DNA of 64,000 nucleotides from assembly GCF_003570705.1 (NCBI RefSeq), contig NZ_QWVT01000021.1:1-64000 (forward strand), given 5' to 3'. Positions within the stretch are counted from its first letter, which is position 1, and each line of letters opens with the position of its first letter. A model generated the notes under the pieces. It was not told where the DNA came from. It made no database searches and worked only from the letters and a program-made list of their open reading frames with translations. A program made the translations under genes and the position numbers. This DNA comes from Mesobacillus zeae. Lineage in GTDB: Bacteria > Bacillota > Bacilli > Bacillales > Cytobacillaceae. Below, piece by piece: positions 8,132 to 17,802 of this stretch.

Positions 8132-9427
8132 ATGCAAAGACAACATTCTGAAAGAATACATAACGAAGCATTGAAGCATATTGTTGGGGGCGTTAACAGT
8201 CCTTCACGCGCCTATAAAGCAGTGGGCGGCGGAGCGCCGACTGTCATGGAAAGAGGGCAGGGCGGTTACTTTTGGGACGTGGACGGCAACCAGTATATCG
8301 ATTATCTGGCTGCGTATGGACCTATCATTACAGGTCATGCCCACCCTCATATCACGGAAGCAATCAAAAAAGCAGCTGAGACTGGTGTCCTCTACGGAAC
8401 GCCTACCGCTCATGAAGTTACTTTTGCCAAAATGCTGAAGGAAGCAATGCCAGGGCTCGACAAGGTTAGGTTCGTCAACTCAGGCACCGAAGCGGTCATG
8501 ACAACCATCAGGGTTGCCCGCGCCTATACAGGCAGGGACAAGATCATCAAGTTTGCCGGCTGCTATCATGGCCATTCCGACCTTGTCCTGGTAGCAGCTG
8601 GATCGGGGCCAGCCACACTTGGTACTCCGGATTCGGCAGGCGTTCCGAAAAGCATAGCCAAAGAAGTGATCACCGTTCCTTTCAACGATATCGAACCATT
8701 CAGAGAAGCGCTTGACAAGTGGGGCAGCGAAATTGCGGCCGTTCTCGTCGAGCCGATTGTCGGCAATTTCGGGATTGTCGAACCGAAGCCGGGTTTCCTG
8801 CAGGAAATCAATGAGTTAACACATGCAGCAGGAGCACTCGTCATCTATGATGAAGTCATAACCGGCTTCCGCTTTATGTACGGCGGCGCCCAGGATTTAC
8901 TCGGAATCCAACCCGACTTAACAGCAATGGGAAAAATCATTGGCGGAGGGCTGCCGATCGGCGCTTACGGCGGAAAGGCAGAAATCATGGAAAAAGTCGC
9001 GCCATTGGGACCTGCCTACCAGGCCGGAACGATGGCCGGAAATCCTGCCTCAATCCTTGCCGGTATCGCCTGCCTCGAGGTGCTGAAGCAGGATGGCATT
9101 TACGAATACCTCGACCGTCTCGGAAGCATGCTTGAAGAAGGGATTCTTGCCTCTGCCCAGAAATACAGTGTGCCAATTACAATCAACAGATTGAAAGGTG
9201 CATTGACCGTTTATTTCACAACCGAAAAAGTCGTCAATTATGAGCAGGCAGAAAATACAGACGGTGAAATGTTCGCCCGGTTCTTTAAGCTGATGCTTGA
9301 ACAAGGAATCAACCTTGCCCCCTCCAAGTACGAAGCATGGTTTGTTACCATCGCACATAGTAAAGAGGACATTGAGGCAACGCTCCATGCAGTGGATAAT
9401 GCATTTTATGCATTGATGAATGAATAA
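8132..9427 (+). CDS. gsaB: Glutamate-1-semialdehyde 2,1-aminomutase
   Basis: A 431-residue PLP-dependent enzyme that converts glutamate-1-semialdehyde to 5-aminolevulinate in the C5 haem pathway. The PLP lysine sits in [26 protein letters not shown] near the N-terminus and [17 protein letters not shown] are diagnostic. It corresponds to GsaB, the paralogue outside the hem operon, which in B. subtilis sits between ygaD and ygaE. The start follows AAGGAGGTTAACC. It is a single-gene unit with its own terminator. Confidence 0.93.
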   Translation: MQRQHSERIHNEALKHIVGGVNSPSRAYKAVGGGAPTVMERGQGGYFWDVDGNQYIDYLAAYGPIITGHAHPHITEAIKKAAETGVLYGTPTAHEVTFAKMLKEAMPGLDKVRFVNSGTEAVMTTIRVARAYTGRDKIIKFAGCYHGHSDLVLVAAGSGPATLGTPDSAGVPKSIAKEVITVPFNDIEPFREALDKWGSEIAAVLVEPIVGNFGIVEPKPGFLQEINELTHAAGALVIYDEVITGFRFMYGGAQDLLGIQPDLTAMGKIIGGGLPIGAYGGKAEIMEKVAPLGPAYQAGTMAGNPASILAGIACLEVLKQDGIYEYLDRLGSMLEEGILASAQKYSVPITINRLKGALTVYFTTEKVVNYEQAENTDGEMFARFFKLMLEQGINLAPSKYEAWFVTIAHSKEDIEATLHAVDNAFYALMNE

Positions 9428-9445
9428 ATATACAATATTTTATAC

Positions 9446-9478
9446 AAAACAGAGGCTGTCCCAGCTTCTGTTTTTTTA
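9446..9478 (+). terminator. Terminator after gsaB
   Basis: An ACAGAGGCTG-TCC-CAGCTTCTGT hairpin is followed by seven T, 20 nt after the gsaB stop. Confidence 0.78.
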
Positions 9479-9488
9479 GATTTCACCC

Positions 9489-9502
9489 TGAAAACGTTTA
9501 CA
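9489..9502. promoter_or_regulatory. Catabolite-responsive element (cre) upstream of gltB
   Basis: TGAAAACGTTTACA fits the CcpA cre consensus TGWNANCGNTNWCA at every defined position. It lies 255 bp upstream of gltB in a 329-bp gene-free interval that holds nothing else I can identify except an AT-rich promoter-like stretch near 9560-9600. Confidence 0.6.
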
Positions 9503-9745
9503 TTAAAGGGGTTTTATTTTATTTCCATCCTTTTAAAGATGTCCTTCTTCATCCGAATTAATGTATAATTAATTGATTTCTGAAAATTCTTATGATAAAA
9601 TTTACTTATTATTCTACAAAATCACCAGCAATTTCCCTTCTTAACGCCTGTTATGTATTTTGCCCCTCCGCTCGGCTCCTGCCGGGCAATTGATTGCCTA
9701 TTTACTCTTTTAGGAGGTGAACCGGCTGAAAGGAACTTCCTTTAA

Positions 9746-9760
9746 ATGCCGAAACTATGA
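9746..9760 (+). other. Four-codon minicistron overlapping the gltB start
   Basis: ATG-CCG-AAA-CTA-TGA ends so that its stop overlaps the gltB ATG (ATGA). The strong Shine-Dalgarno AGGAGGTGA (9712-9720) is 37 nt upstream of gltB and too far to serve it directly. An AAAGGAA lies about 11 nt before the minicistron. A coupling role is inference only. Confidence 0.35.
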
Positions 9761-12700
9761 CACAACAATACAGTCCATCCCTTTTTAAAGATTTTTACAA
9801 GCAGGAACACGATGCTTGCGGAATTGTAGCAAGTATTGAAAAAAGAAAGATTCCAACAAGAGAAAATATATTCCACTGTATTGACGGGCTTGTGACGATG
9901 AATCACAGGGCTGGCTTCATTAACGGTGAGGGCGACGGCGTCGGCATCCATATCGATATCCCGCGCGAGCTGTGGAAAGAAAAGCTCACAGACTCTGGAG
10001 TCGATGCTTCTGTTGCAGACAAAGAAAACTTCGTTGTCGGACATGTGTTCATCTCCCGCACTAAGGACTGCGAATCTATTAAAAATGAATTATCCGCCAA
10101 GCTGGGACGTCATGGTCTGGCTATCATTTTTGAGACAGACAAAGTGACAGACTCCTCTGCGCTTGGTCCGATTGCCATCCGGGAAAATCCGGTATTTTGG
10201 CAATTTGCCTGCCTTTCCGGCAAAGAAGCCTCACTGAACCTTTCAAAAACTATCTTTGACACAATCGTGGAACTCGAGAAAAATCCCGATGTCCATGTCG
10301 CGTCACTCAGCCAGAACCATGCGGTATACAAAGTAATGGGGGCTGGCGATATTCTGCCAAAATACTATCATGACCTTGCGAGCCCGCTTATCACTTCAAC
10401 TATGACACTAGGCCATAACCGTTATTCGACAAACACAATGTCCAGTTTTTTCCGGGTACAGCCCTTCAGCGTCCTTGGCCATAACGGTGAAATCAATACG
10501 ATTGCCAGGCTGAGGGATGAAGCACGAATGGTCGGAGTCCCTCTTGTGAAGGACGGCAGTGATTCTCAGGACTTAAGCCGCACGCTTGAAACCTTCATTT
10601 GCAGGGATGGCTACTCTTTGTTTGAAGCAATGGACCTGATGTTCCCGCCAATCATCAGTGAAATCAAGTCCTACCCTAATCACCTTCAGGATTTATATAC
10701 TTACATGCGCGAGGCATGGGGACACTTCGCCCAAGGGCCTGCCGGAATTATCTCCAGATTCGGGGATGAGGCTGTTTTCAGCGTTGACGCACTTGGCCTC
10801 CGCCCTCTATGGATGATTGATATTAAAGACTCCTATCTCTTTTCTTCCGAGCCGGGGATTGTCCAATCCGCTGACTATACAGGTGAGCCAAAGCCCATTT
10901 CTCCAGGAGAAAAAGTCGGCCTGAAATGGGATGGGGATACCATTAAGGTATATGAGCAACACGAATTTCAAAATGAGGTTTTCAATCGATTTTCCCAAAG
11001 GGCCTCCCTGGAAAATACAAGGCTCAGGCTGGCACCCCCCGCCCTGGAGAAAATAGTAACGATGAATTACCCTGATAAAATCCATAATGGACAATATAAA
11101 TCTTTTGGCTGGGAACGGGATCATATTCAGCTCGTTGAACAAATGGCTGAAAGAGGTGTGGAACCCATCCGTTCCCTCGGGCATGATGCACCGCTAGCAG
11201 CCCTGAATCCTGAACGGCGCAACATTGCGGACTTTATTAAGGAAAGTGTCGCTGTTGTTACAAATCCTGCGATCGACCGTGACCGGGAAACCGAGCACTT
11301 TTCCACCAGAATTATTGTTGGGAAACGACCGGAACTGTTTATAAAAGACGAAGCAGGACAGATTGCAGAATTGGCAACACCCCTCCTGATTGAAGGAAAA
11401 GCAGGATTTGAATGCAGCAATGCTACCGGCCAGCCAAGCTACGACCAGGTTGTCCAGCTGTTCCAGCAGTCGAAGCTCACCGCCCATATCGAGACTGTCT
11501 TTAATGCGAATGAAACGATTCCGGAGGCTCTCGAAAGGATTGCGTCCGATGCTGTCTCAGCTGTCACTGCCGGAAAGTCACTTATCATTCTTGACGACGC
11601 TAAAGCCCATCAGGATAGCCATTATTGGCTTGACCCCCACCTTGTTGTATCAATGGTGGACAGCGCGCTTGTCAAAGTCGGCATTAGGAGAAACTGCTCC
11701 CTGCTAGTACGTTCTGCAGCCATCCGGTCGCTCCATGATATTATGACGCTCCTTGGCCTTGGCGCAAACCTTGTCAGCCCTTACTATATGTTCATGACTG
11801 TCCTCGATGATTCCTTTAAGCCGCTGCTGAACCTTTACAGCGCGCTGACGAAAGGGCTTGAGAAAGTCATTTCTACAATCGGGATTCACGAACTGCGGGG
11901 CTACGGCCGTCTGTTTTCTGCAATTGGACTTAACAGTGAAGTAGCTGACTGCCTGCAAATCGTCAATTTCTTCGGCGCTCCGGAACTCGGCTATAATTTT
12001 TCGCTGATGAAGGAAGATGCAGCTGCAAGGACAGCAGACTATCAGAATGAAAAAGAACGAATCGGCAAGACATTCCATCTGTTCCCCCGCATTTGGAAGG
12101 CAATAGGGGAAGTTGCCTCAACAGGAGATTACAGCTCTTACAGGGAAAAAATTTCCGAGCAGGAAGAAAGCAACCCGACGACAATCCGCCATCTTACAAA
12201 ATTGAAAACGTCAGCTTCTTCCCTTGCACCCGAGGAAATCGATATAGCCGTGGGCGGTCATAGCCTTCCATTTGTGATTGCTTCCATGTCATTCGGCTCG
12301 CAGAACGAAACAGCCTTCCGCGCGTATGCCGAAGGAGCCGACCGCCTGAACATGGTGTCAATGAACGGTGAGGGCGGTGAACTGAAGGATATGCTCGGCA
12401 AGTACCCGCGCACCCGAGGGCAGCAAGTGGCCTCAGGCCGTTTCGGGGTTAATGCGGAGCTGCTTAATTCTTCGAACCTGCTTGAAATCAAGATTGGCCA
12501 GGGTGCCAAACCGGGAGAAGGCGGCCACTTACCAGGTTCGAAAGTAACAGCAAAAATTGCTGAGGCCAGGAATGCCACCATCGGCTCTGACTTAATTTCA
12601 CCATCCAATAACCATGATATTTATTCAATTGAAGACCTTGCTCAAATGATCCATGAACTTAAGACTGCAAATGACAAGGCGAAAGTGGCCGTAAAAGTGC

Positions 12701-14226
12701 CTGTGGTTCCGAATATCGGCACGATTGCTGTAGGAATCGCTAAGGCTGGCGCGGATATCATTACGCTGAGCGGATTCGACGGCGGAACAGGGGCGGCAAG
12801 GATCCACGCCCTTCAGCATGTCGGGCTGCCGGTCGAAATCGGTGTCAAAGCCGCCCACAATGCCTTGCTTGAAGCAGGCATTCGAGATACGGTGGAACTG
12901 TGGGCCGATGGCGGTTTGAAAAGCTCGCTTGACGTTCTGAAGGTCATGCTGCTTGGCGCAAACCGCGTTGGTTTTGGAACGCTGTCCATGCTGGCAATCG
13001 GCTGCACCACCTGCCGCGGCTGCCATCTTGATACATGCCATGTGGGGATCGCTACACAGATCGATTCAGAAGCAAAAGCAAAAGAGCACGGGCTCCGCCG
13101 CTTCGTTCCAAGACATTTTGATACGGCTGTACAAGGAATTGTCAACCTGTTCACTGCTTTTGGCAACGAACTGAAGGAGCTGGCCGCCTCCGCTGGAATA
13201 CGTAATCTTCAGGATGCCGTCGGCCGTTCGGACCTGCTGAAGCAAGTAAAAGGATTTGATCTGCTCGATTTAACGTACCTCCTGAAGCCGCTGGAGATCC
13301 AGCAATTGGCGGCAAGGGAAGCTGCTGTCTCTCTTGAGGCCATGCCGATGGTTATGGCTGCAGGGGCGGAATACCTCGATGGTGTGGATGAAGAGCTCCA
13401 TCAGTCAAGAGAGTTCAACAGCGTCACATCCGAACAGCGCGTACTTGCAAGCCGGGTCTCCTGCCACCGCGTCCGCGGACGCCTTGATGGCTCATACCGG
13501 CAGCTTGCTCCCGTCTCGCTCCGTTATAAAAGTTCGATTCTTGGGAACGGCCTTGGAGCCTATAATTCTGAGGGAATTACGATAGAAGTGGATGGCGGCG
13601 GACAGGATGGCGTTGGAAAAACATCGTTCGGCGGCAACATCGTGATTTTGAAAGCAAGAGGCAAGGACGGAAAACACTACAATGGCTCTGTAGGTAAGGG
13701 ATTTGGTTATGGCGCCCAAAAAGGGCTCCTTGTCGCACAGGGAAATGCAGATGCCAGAGCCGGCATCCGCCTGTCGGGAGCCGATATGGTTATTGGCGGC
13801 CTTATCCAAAAGCCGTTGCCGGTTAAAGAAGAAGGTAATATCGGATCGCGTTCGAATATCAAAGGTTTTGCCTTTGAATATATGACAAACGGCAGAGGGC
13901 TTGTGCTCGGCGATCCTGGACCATGGATTTGCGCCGGGATGACAGGCGGAGTCGTCTACCTCAGGCTCCAGCCGGAAATGGGGCTAACTGAAGACGCTAT
14001 AAAACGGCGAATTGCCAAGGGAGCGAACGTTGCTCTTGAAACACTTTCTAAAAAAGGGAACAAGGACATCTCAGAAATGCTCGGGAAGTATGTCAGTATG
14101 CTAAAAGACAGCGGGCAGGAGGAGGAAGCATCCTCCCTTGAACTTTTGCTCGCAAATCCGAAGGATCATTTCCTTCAAGTGGTACCTGTCAAAGAACAGG
14201 CAGATCCCTCTGTTTCAACGGAATGA
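9757..14226 (+). CDS. gltB: Glutamate synthase large subunit (stand-alone)
   Basis: A 1489-residue GOGAT large subunit. It hydrolyses glutamine and uses the ammonia with 2-oxoglutarate and reductant to make glutamate. Cys21 in EHDACGIV is the amidotransferase nucleophile after removal of a 20-residue propeptide. The FMN/synthase domain contains GEGGHLPGSKV and GFDGGTGAA. The 3Fe-4S ligands are in CTTCRGCHLDTC, with the standard C-x5-C-x4-C spacing and one extra Cys. The C-terminal GXGXG domain follows. No gltD small subunit is adjacent, so its electron donor is unclear (a gltD elsewhere, or ferredoxin). The amidotransferase region HRAGFINGEGDG is divergent from the usual HRGG form. Confidence 0.9.
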   Translation: MTQQYSPSLFKDFYKQEHDACGIVASIEKRKIPTRENIFHCIDGLVTMNHRAGFINGEGDGVGIHIDIPRELWKEKLTDSGVDASVADKENFVVGHVFISRTKDCESIKNELSAKLGRHGLAIIFETDKVTDSSALGPIAIRENPVFWQFACLSGKEASLNLSKTIFDTIVELEKNPDVHVASLSQNHAVYKVMGAGDILPKYYHDLASPLITSTMTLGHNRYSTNTMSSFFRVQPFSVLGHNGEINTIARLRDEARMVGVPLVKDGSDSQDLSRTLETFICRDGYSLFEAMDLMFPPIISEIKSYPNHLQDLYTYMREAWGHFAQGPAGIISRFGDEAVFSVDALGLRPLWMIDIKDSYLFSSEPGIVQSADYTGEPKPISPGEKVGLKWDGDTIKVYEQHEFQNEVFNRFSQRASLENTRLRLAPPALEKIVTMNYPDKIHNGQYKSFGWERDHIQLVEQMAERGVEPIRSLGHDAPLAALNPERRNIADFIKESVAVVTNPAIDRDRETEHFSTRIIVGKRPELFIKDEAGQIAELATPLLIEGKAGFECSNATGQPSYDQVVQLFQQSKLTAHIETVFNANETIPEALERIASDAVSAVTAGKSLIILDDAKAHQDSHYWLDPHLVVSMVDSALVKVGIRRNCSLLVRSAAIRSLHDIMTLLGLGANLVSPYYMFMTVLDDSFKPLLNLYSALTKGLEKVISTIGIHELRGYGRLFSAIGLNSEVADCLQIVNFFGAPELGYNFSLMKEDAAARTADYQNEKERIGKTFHLFPRIWKAIGEVASTGDYSSYREKISEQEESNPTTIRHLTKLKTSASSLAPEEIDIAVGGHSLPFVIASMSFGSQNETAFRAYAEGADRLNMVSMNGEGGELKDMLGKYPRTRGQQVASGRFGVNAELLNSSNLLEIKIGQGAKPGEGGHLPGSKVTAKIAEARNATIGSDLISPSNNHDIYSIEDLAQMIHELKTANDKAKVAVKVPVVPNIGTIAVGIAKAGADIITLSGFDGGTGAARIHALQHVGLPVEIGVKAAHNALLEAGIRDTVELWADGGLKSSLDVLKVMLLGANRVGFGTLSMLAIGCTTCRGCHLDTCHVGIATQIDSEAKAKEHGLRRFVPRHFDTAVQGIVNLFTAFGNELKELAASAGIRNLQDAVGRSDLLKQVKGFDLLDLTYLLKPLEIQQLAAREAAVSLEAMPMVMAAGAEYLDGVDEELHQSREFNSVTSEQRVLASRVSCHRVRGRLDGSYRQLAPVSLRYKSSILGNGLGAYNSEGITIEVDGGGQDGVGKTSFGGNIVILKARGKDGKHYNGSVGKGFGYGAQKGLLVAQGNADARAGIRLSGADMVIGGLIQKPLPVKEEGNIGSRSNIKGFAFEYMTNGRGLVLGDPGPWICAGMTGGVVYLRLQPEMGLTEDAIKRRIAKGANVALETLSKKGNKDISEMLGKYVSMLKDSGQEEEASSLELLLANPKDHFLQVVPVKEQADPSVSTE

Positions 14227-14237
14227 CAATTTTTTAG

Positions 14238-14275
14238 GAACGAAGCAGCATTTTGTCTGCTTCGTTTCTTTTTTT
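14238..14275 (+). terminator. Terminator after gltB
   Basis: GAACGAAGCAG...CTGCTTCGTTTC forms an 11-bp stem followed by a long T run. It starts 12 nt after the gltB stop. Confidence 0.85.
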
Positions 14276-14504
14276 CTCAGTCACGAGATTGATAAAATTT
14301 CTTCAGACATACCTTCTACCCGAAAAAGACACAGAGTTTTCAGCCGACGTTCTTTTTCAGGAAAGAATTTCTTGCTATAATGACTTGAACTTAAATGGGA
14401 AACATTGTATAGTACAATATTGTTTAGTTTGCATAAAGTAAGTGAATGAGAAAAGTAAAACCGACTTTTCATCGATTTTTTTTCAAAAGAAAGGAAACCA
14501 TTGT

Positions 14505-15587
14505 ATGAAACTTGGAGCGAGGATCTTCAAAACAGGAATTGCGATTATTCTGTCGCTGTTTCTGGCGGAAATCTTAAACCTCCCCTCTCCCGTTTTCGCA
14601 GGAATCGCAGCAATATTCGCCGTACAGCCAACGATTTATCGGTCTTATTTATCCATTATTGAACAGATTCAGGGTAACCTGATTGGGGCGCTGACAGCTG
14701 TGGCATTCGTGCTGACACTCGGGAACAATTTTTTCATTGTCGGCCTCGCCGCCATTCTTGTGATCACAATGAACTTGAAGCTGAGGCTGGAAAACACAAT
14801 TTCCCTTTCACTTGTTACATTAATCGCCATTATGGAGACACCCGGCGATGATTTTATCCAGTTTGCAGTGATCAGGTTTTCCACCATCATTCTAGGTGTC
14901 GTTTCTGCTTTCATTGTGAATCTCGTCTTTCTGCCGCCTAAGTATGAAAGCAAGCTTTACAATCGAAATGCTACCCTCACTGAAGAAATTACAAGATGGA
15001 TCAGGGTTTGCACAAGGCATGCCTCAGAGCATCAGCCACTAAAGGCCGATATCGAATCGCTGAAGGAAGGCACGTTCAAGCTTGACCAGCTGTATATGCT
15101 GTACAAGGAAGAACGCGACTACTTCAAGAAAAACAGCATTGCCAAAGTACGCAGACTGGTTGTCTACAGACAGATGATCACCACGACGAAAAAAGCGCTT
15201 GAAACGCTTAAACGCCTCCATCGCTATGAAAATGAATACACTCAAATCCCGGAAAGCTTCCAGGAGGTCCTTCAGCTGCAGCTCGATGGCCTAGTTCACC
15301 ATCATGAACAAGTCATGCTGAAATTCATCGGAAAAGTACGGCCGGAAGCGACCTTTATGGATGGCCAGGCATGCCTTGATAAAAAAGAATTGTTCAACCT
15401 GTTCCTCGAACAGCAAAAAAAGCTCGCTGACACAGACAGAGCGATCCTGTACCATGTTATGCAGCTCGTATCCGTCATCATGGAATACGGAGAACAAGTA
15501 GAGCACCTTGACAGGCTGATCACCAGCTTCCTCTCCTTCCACAAGGATGACCGGGAAGTGAAGATTGACCCAGAAAAAGAAATATAA
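14505..15587 (+). CDS. ygaE: Aromatic acid exporter family membrane protein (YgaE-like)
   Basis: A 360-residue protein beginning MKLGARIFKTGIAI. It has about five N-terminal membrane helices (to about residue 140) followed by a long cytosolic helical domain rich in charged residues. This is the DUF939/FUSC-like aromatic acid exporter architecture. I chose 14505 because AAAGGAAACC lies 7 nt upstream and the family begins MKLGAR. An earlier in-frame ATG lacks a Shine-Dalgarno. The position after gsaB matches B. subtilis ygaE, although here gltB has been inserted between them. The substrate is not known. Confidence 0.8.
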   Translation: MKLGARIFKTGIAIILSLFLAEILNLPSPVFAGIAAIFAVQPTIYRSYLSIIEQIQGNLIGALTAVAFVLTLGNNFFIVGLAAILVITMNLKLRLENTISLSLVTLIAIMETPGDDFIQFAVIRFSTIILGVVSAFIVNLVFLPPKYESKLYNRNATLTEEITRWIRVCTRHASEHQPLKADIESLKEGTFKLDQLYMLYKEERDYFKKNSIAKVRRLVVYRQMITTTKKALETLKRLHRYENEYTQIPESFQEVLQLQLDGLVHHHEQVMLKFIGKVRPEATFMDGQACLDKKELFNLFLEQQKKLADTDRAILYHVMQLVSVIMEYGEQVEHLDRLITSFLSFHKDDREVKIDPEKEI

Positions 15588-15589
15588 CC

Positions 15590-15616
15590 AGGCCGGGAGA
15601 ATTCCCGGTCTTTTTA
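15590..15616 (+). terminator. Terminator after ygaE
   Basis: A GGCCGGGA-GAAT-TCCCGGTC hairpin followed by TTTTT, immediately after the stop codon. Confidence 0.78.
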
Positions 15617-15737
15617 TATGGATTGGCGAGTAAGGGCGGGATCCCTGCTTGCTTCCAGGAGCCCGATTCAGGGGACTGAGATCATTTTTTTGCACTTTCA
15701 AATAGTCCATTTGATAGAAGAATGCTTTTAGTACAAA

Positions 15738-15776
15738 TAAAAAAACAGCGCCCAATTAAATTGGTTGCTGTTTTAT
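15738..15776 (-). terminator. Terminator of the dipeptide transporter operon
   Basis: On the minus strand AACAGCAACCAATTTAATTGG then CGCTGTT forms a long hairpin followed by TTTTTTATTTG. It is 30 nt after the last gene of the operon. Confidence 0.75.
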
Positions 15777-15804
15777 GATAGAGATGTGTCGAGCACCTTA
15801 TCCC

Positions 15805-16704
15805 TTAGTTCTTCATCCGCGGGTCGAGAGCATCCCTAAAACCATCCCCCATTAGGTTGAAGCCAAGAACGGTGAGCATGATGGCAAGACCAGGGAAAAT
15901 CATTGTCCATGGGGCTTCAATCATAAACTGTTTGGCATCTGACAGCATCTTTCCCCATTCAGGATTGGGGGCCTCTGCTCCCAGTCCGAGGAATCCGAGA
16001 GCCGCTGCTTCGATGATTGCGGTCGCGATGGCGAGTGTTCCCTGGACGATGATTGGTGCCATACTGTTTGGGAGCACATGGCGAAACAGGATGCGGCTGT
16101 CTTTCATTCCGACTGCCCTTGCTGCCATTATATACTCCTCTTCCTTCACGCTCAGGACACGGGACCTGATTAGCCTTCCAAAGTTCGGAATGTTAATGAT
16201 TGCAATGGCAATCAAGGCGTTTTGCAGCGATGGGCCAAGTACCGCAACAATCGCAATCGCCAGCAAAATACTCGGGAATGCAAGCATGATATCAAATATC
16301 CTGCTGATGACCGCATCCACCCATTTTCCGTAGTACCCAGCCACAATCCCAAGCAGACATCCTGCAGCCATCGAAGCAATGACCGAGAAAAAGCCTACCC
16401 ACAATGAAATTCTGGCTCCGAATACAACTCTTGAAAAAATGTCGCGGCCAAAGTCGTCTGTTCCAAACCAATGTTGAGAAGAAGGTGGCTGAAGGCGTTT
16501 TGCCATCGCCTGCTCATTGATCCCCTGAGGTGCAAGCAGCGGGGCAAAAATGCCGACAAGAATGAAAAAAAGCACGATGCCTGCACCCACCATAGCCAGT
16601 TTATTTTTTCGAAAGCTTTTCCACGCTTCCTGCCATGGCGAGACTGTCTTTTCATCTTTAACGGTCTGGATTGGCTGTGGCTGTTTTTCCGTCAAAATTT
16701 CCAT
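15805..16704 (-). CDS. Dipeptide ABC transporter permease (DppC-like)
   Basis: A 299-residue permease with an N-terminal helix (about 35-55) and five further helices in the binding-protein-dependent transport domain. The EAA-like cytosolic loop is around AARAVGMKDSRILFRHVLPN. It pairs with the DppB-like permease encoded 11 nt upstream to form the channel of a peptide importer. The start follows TAGGAGGAGACAGC. It is the last gene of a five-gene operon (ATPase D, ATPase F, binding protein, permease B, permease C). Confidence 0.9.
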   Translation of the reverse strand: MEILTEKQPQPIQTVKDEKTVSPWQEAWKSFRKNKLAMVGAGIVLFFILVGIFAPLLAPQGINEQAMAKRLQPPSSQHWFGTDDFGRDIFSRVVFGARISLWVGFFSVIASMAAGCLLGIVAGYYGKWVDAVISRIFDIMLAFPSILLAIAIVAVLGPSLQNALIAIAIINIPNFGRLIRSRVLSVKEEEYIMAARAVGMKDSRILFRHVLPNSMAPIIVQGTLAIATAIIEAAALGFLGLGAEAPNPEWGKMLSDAKQFMIEAPWTMIFPGLAIMLTVLGFNLMGDGFRDALDPRMKN

Positions 16705-16715
16705 GCTGTCTCCTC

Positions 16716-17720
16716 CTAACGGTATTTAATCCGCGGATCAATGGCTGCGTATAATAAATCGACAATCAGATTGATCATGACAAAAATAAGTGCAATTACC
16801 AGAATGCCTGACTGGATGACAGGATAATCCCTGTAGCCGATGGCTTCGTAAATATAGCGCCCTATACCCGGCCAGCTGAAAATCGTTTCTGTAAGGATGG
16901 CCCCGCCGAGAAGGAGCCCCGTCTGAAGTCCAATGACCGTCAGGACTGGAATTACGGCATTTTTGAGAGAGTGCTTGTACACTACCCAAAACATGCTCAT
17001 CCCTTTTGCTCGGGCTGTACGGATAAAGTCCGAGCGCATCACTTCAAGAATCGTCGAGCGCGTAATCCGCGCAATAATCGCCATCGGAATTGTCGAAAGC
17101 GCTACAGCAGGCAGCACAAGATGCTTCAAAACAACCACTAGCTGGTCAGTCCGCCCTTGTATCAATGTATCGATTACATAAAGATGTGTAATTGCATTTA
17201 CCGGATTCCTGACTTCTTCCCTGCCCGAGGTTGGAAGCCACTCAAGGTTATAGGAAAATACCCATTGTTCCATGAGGCCTAGCCAGAAAATCGGCACAGA
17301 AACACCGACAAGCGCAAGAATCATGGCAGTATAATCAAACCATGAGTTTTGGAACCATGCGCTGATAATGCCTGCGTTGACACCCACCACAATGGCAATC
17401 ATCATGGCAAAAAACGAAAGCTCCATCGTTGCGGCAAGATATGGCCAAATCTCCTCGCTAATAGCTGATTTCGTCCTAAGCGATTCCCCAAGATCTCCAC
17501 TCAGCAGCCCGCCCAGATACTGAAAATATTGCACGTACCATGGCTGGTCGAGGCCAAGGCTCTTCGAAAGCTCGGCAACCGCATCCTTTGTCGCAAGCTG
17601 TCCAAGAATGACCTGCGCAGGGTCGCCGGGAATGGCCCTGATCATGAAAAAGACGACGAGGGAAAGCCCGAGTAGGACAGGTACAAGGGAAAAAATCCTT
17701 CTTACTGAATATGCGAGCAT
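16716..17720 (-). CDS. Dipeptide ABC transporter permease (DppB-like)
   Basis: A 334-residue six-helix permease. It starts MLAYSVRRIFSLVPVLLG and has the family signature FMIRAIPGDPA, where periplasmic-type importers carry the GDP motif. The EAA-like loop is TARAKGMSMFWVVYKHSLKN. The start at 17720 is chosen because AAAGGAGTGAAAGC precedes it. An upstream in-frame start lacks such a site. It is located between the binding protein and DppC-like genes. Confidence 0.9.
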   Translation of the reverse strand: MLAYSVRRIFSLVPVLLGLSLVVFFMIRAIPGDPAQVILGQLATKDAVAELSKSLGLDQPWYVQYFQYLGGLLSGDLGESLRTKSAISEEIWPYLAATMELSFFAMMIAIVVGVNAGIISAWFQNSWFDYTAMILALVGVSVPIFWLGLMEQWVFSYNLEWLPTSGREEVRNPVNAITHLYVIDTLIQGRTDQLVVVLKHLVLPAVALSTIPMAIIARITRSTILEVMRSDFIRTARAKGMSMFWVVYKHSLKNAVIPVLTVIGLQTGLLLGGAILTETIFSWPGIGRYIYEAIGYRDYPVIQSGILVIALIFVMINLIVDLLYAAIDPRIKYR

Positions 17721-17802
17721 GCTTTCACTCCTTTTCAAGGCTAGTCTCTTAAATTTTCAGAAGAAAAGGGAGCCAGCTGCTGATCTCCCTTTTCCTGGTA
17801 TT

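Noticed and set aside
9717-9788. GTG-initiated leader ORF before gltB
   Set aside because: The GTG lies inside the Shine-Dalgarno sequence itself, so it cannot be started from it.
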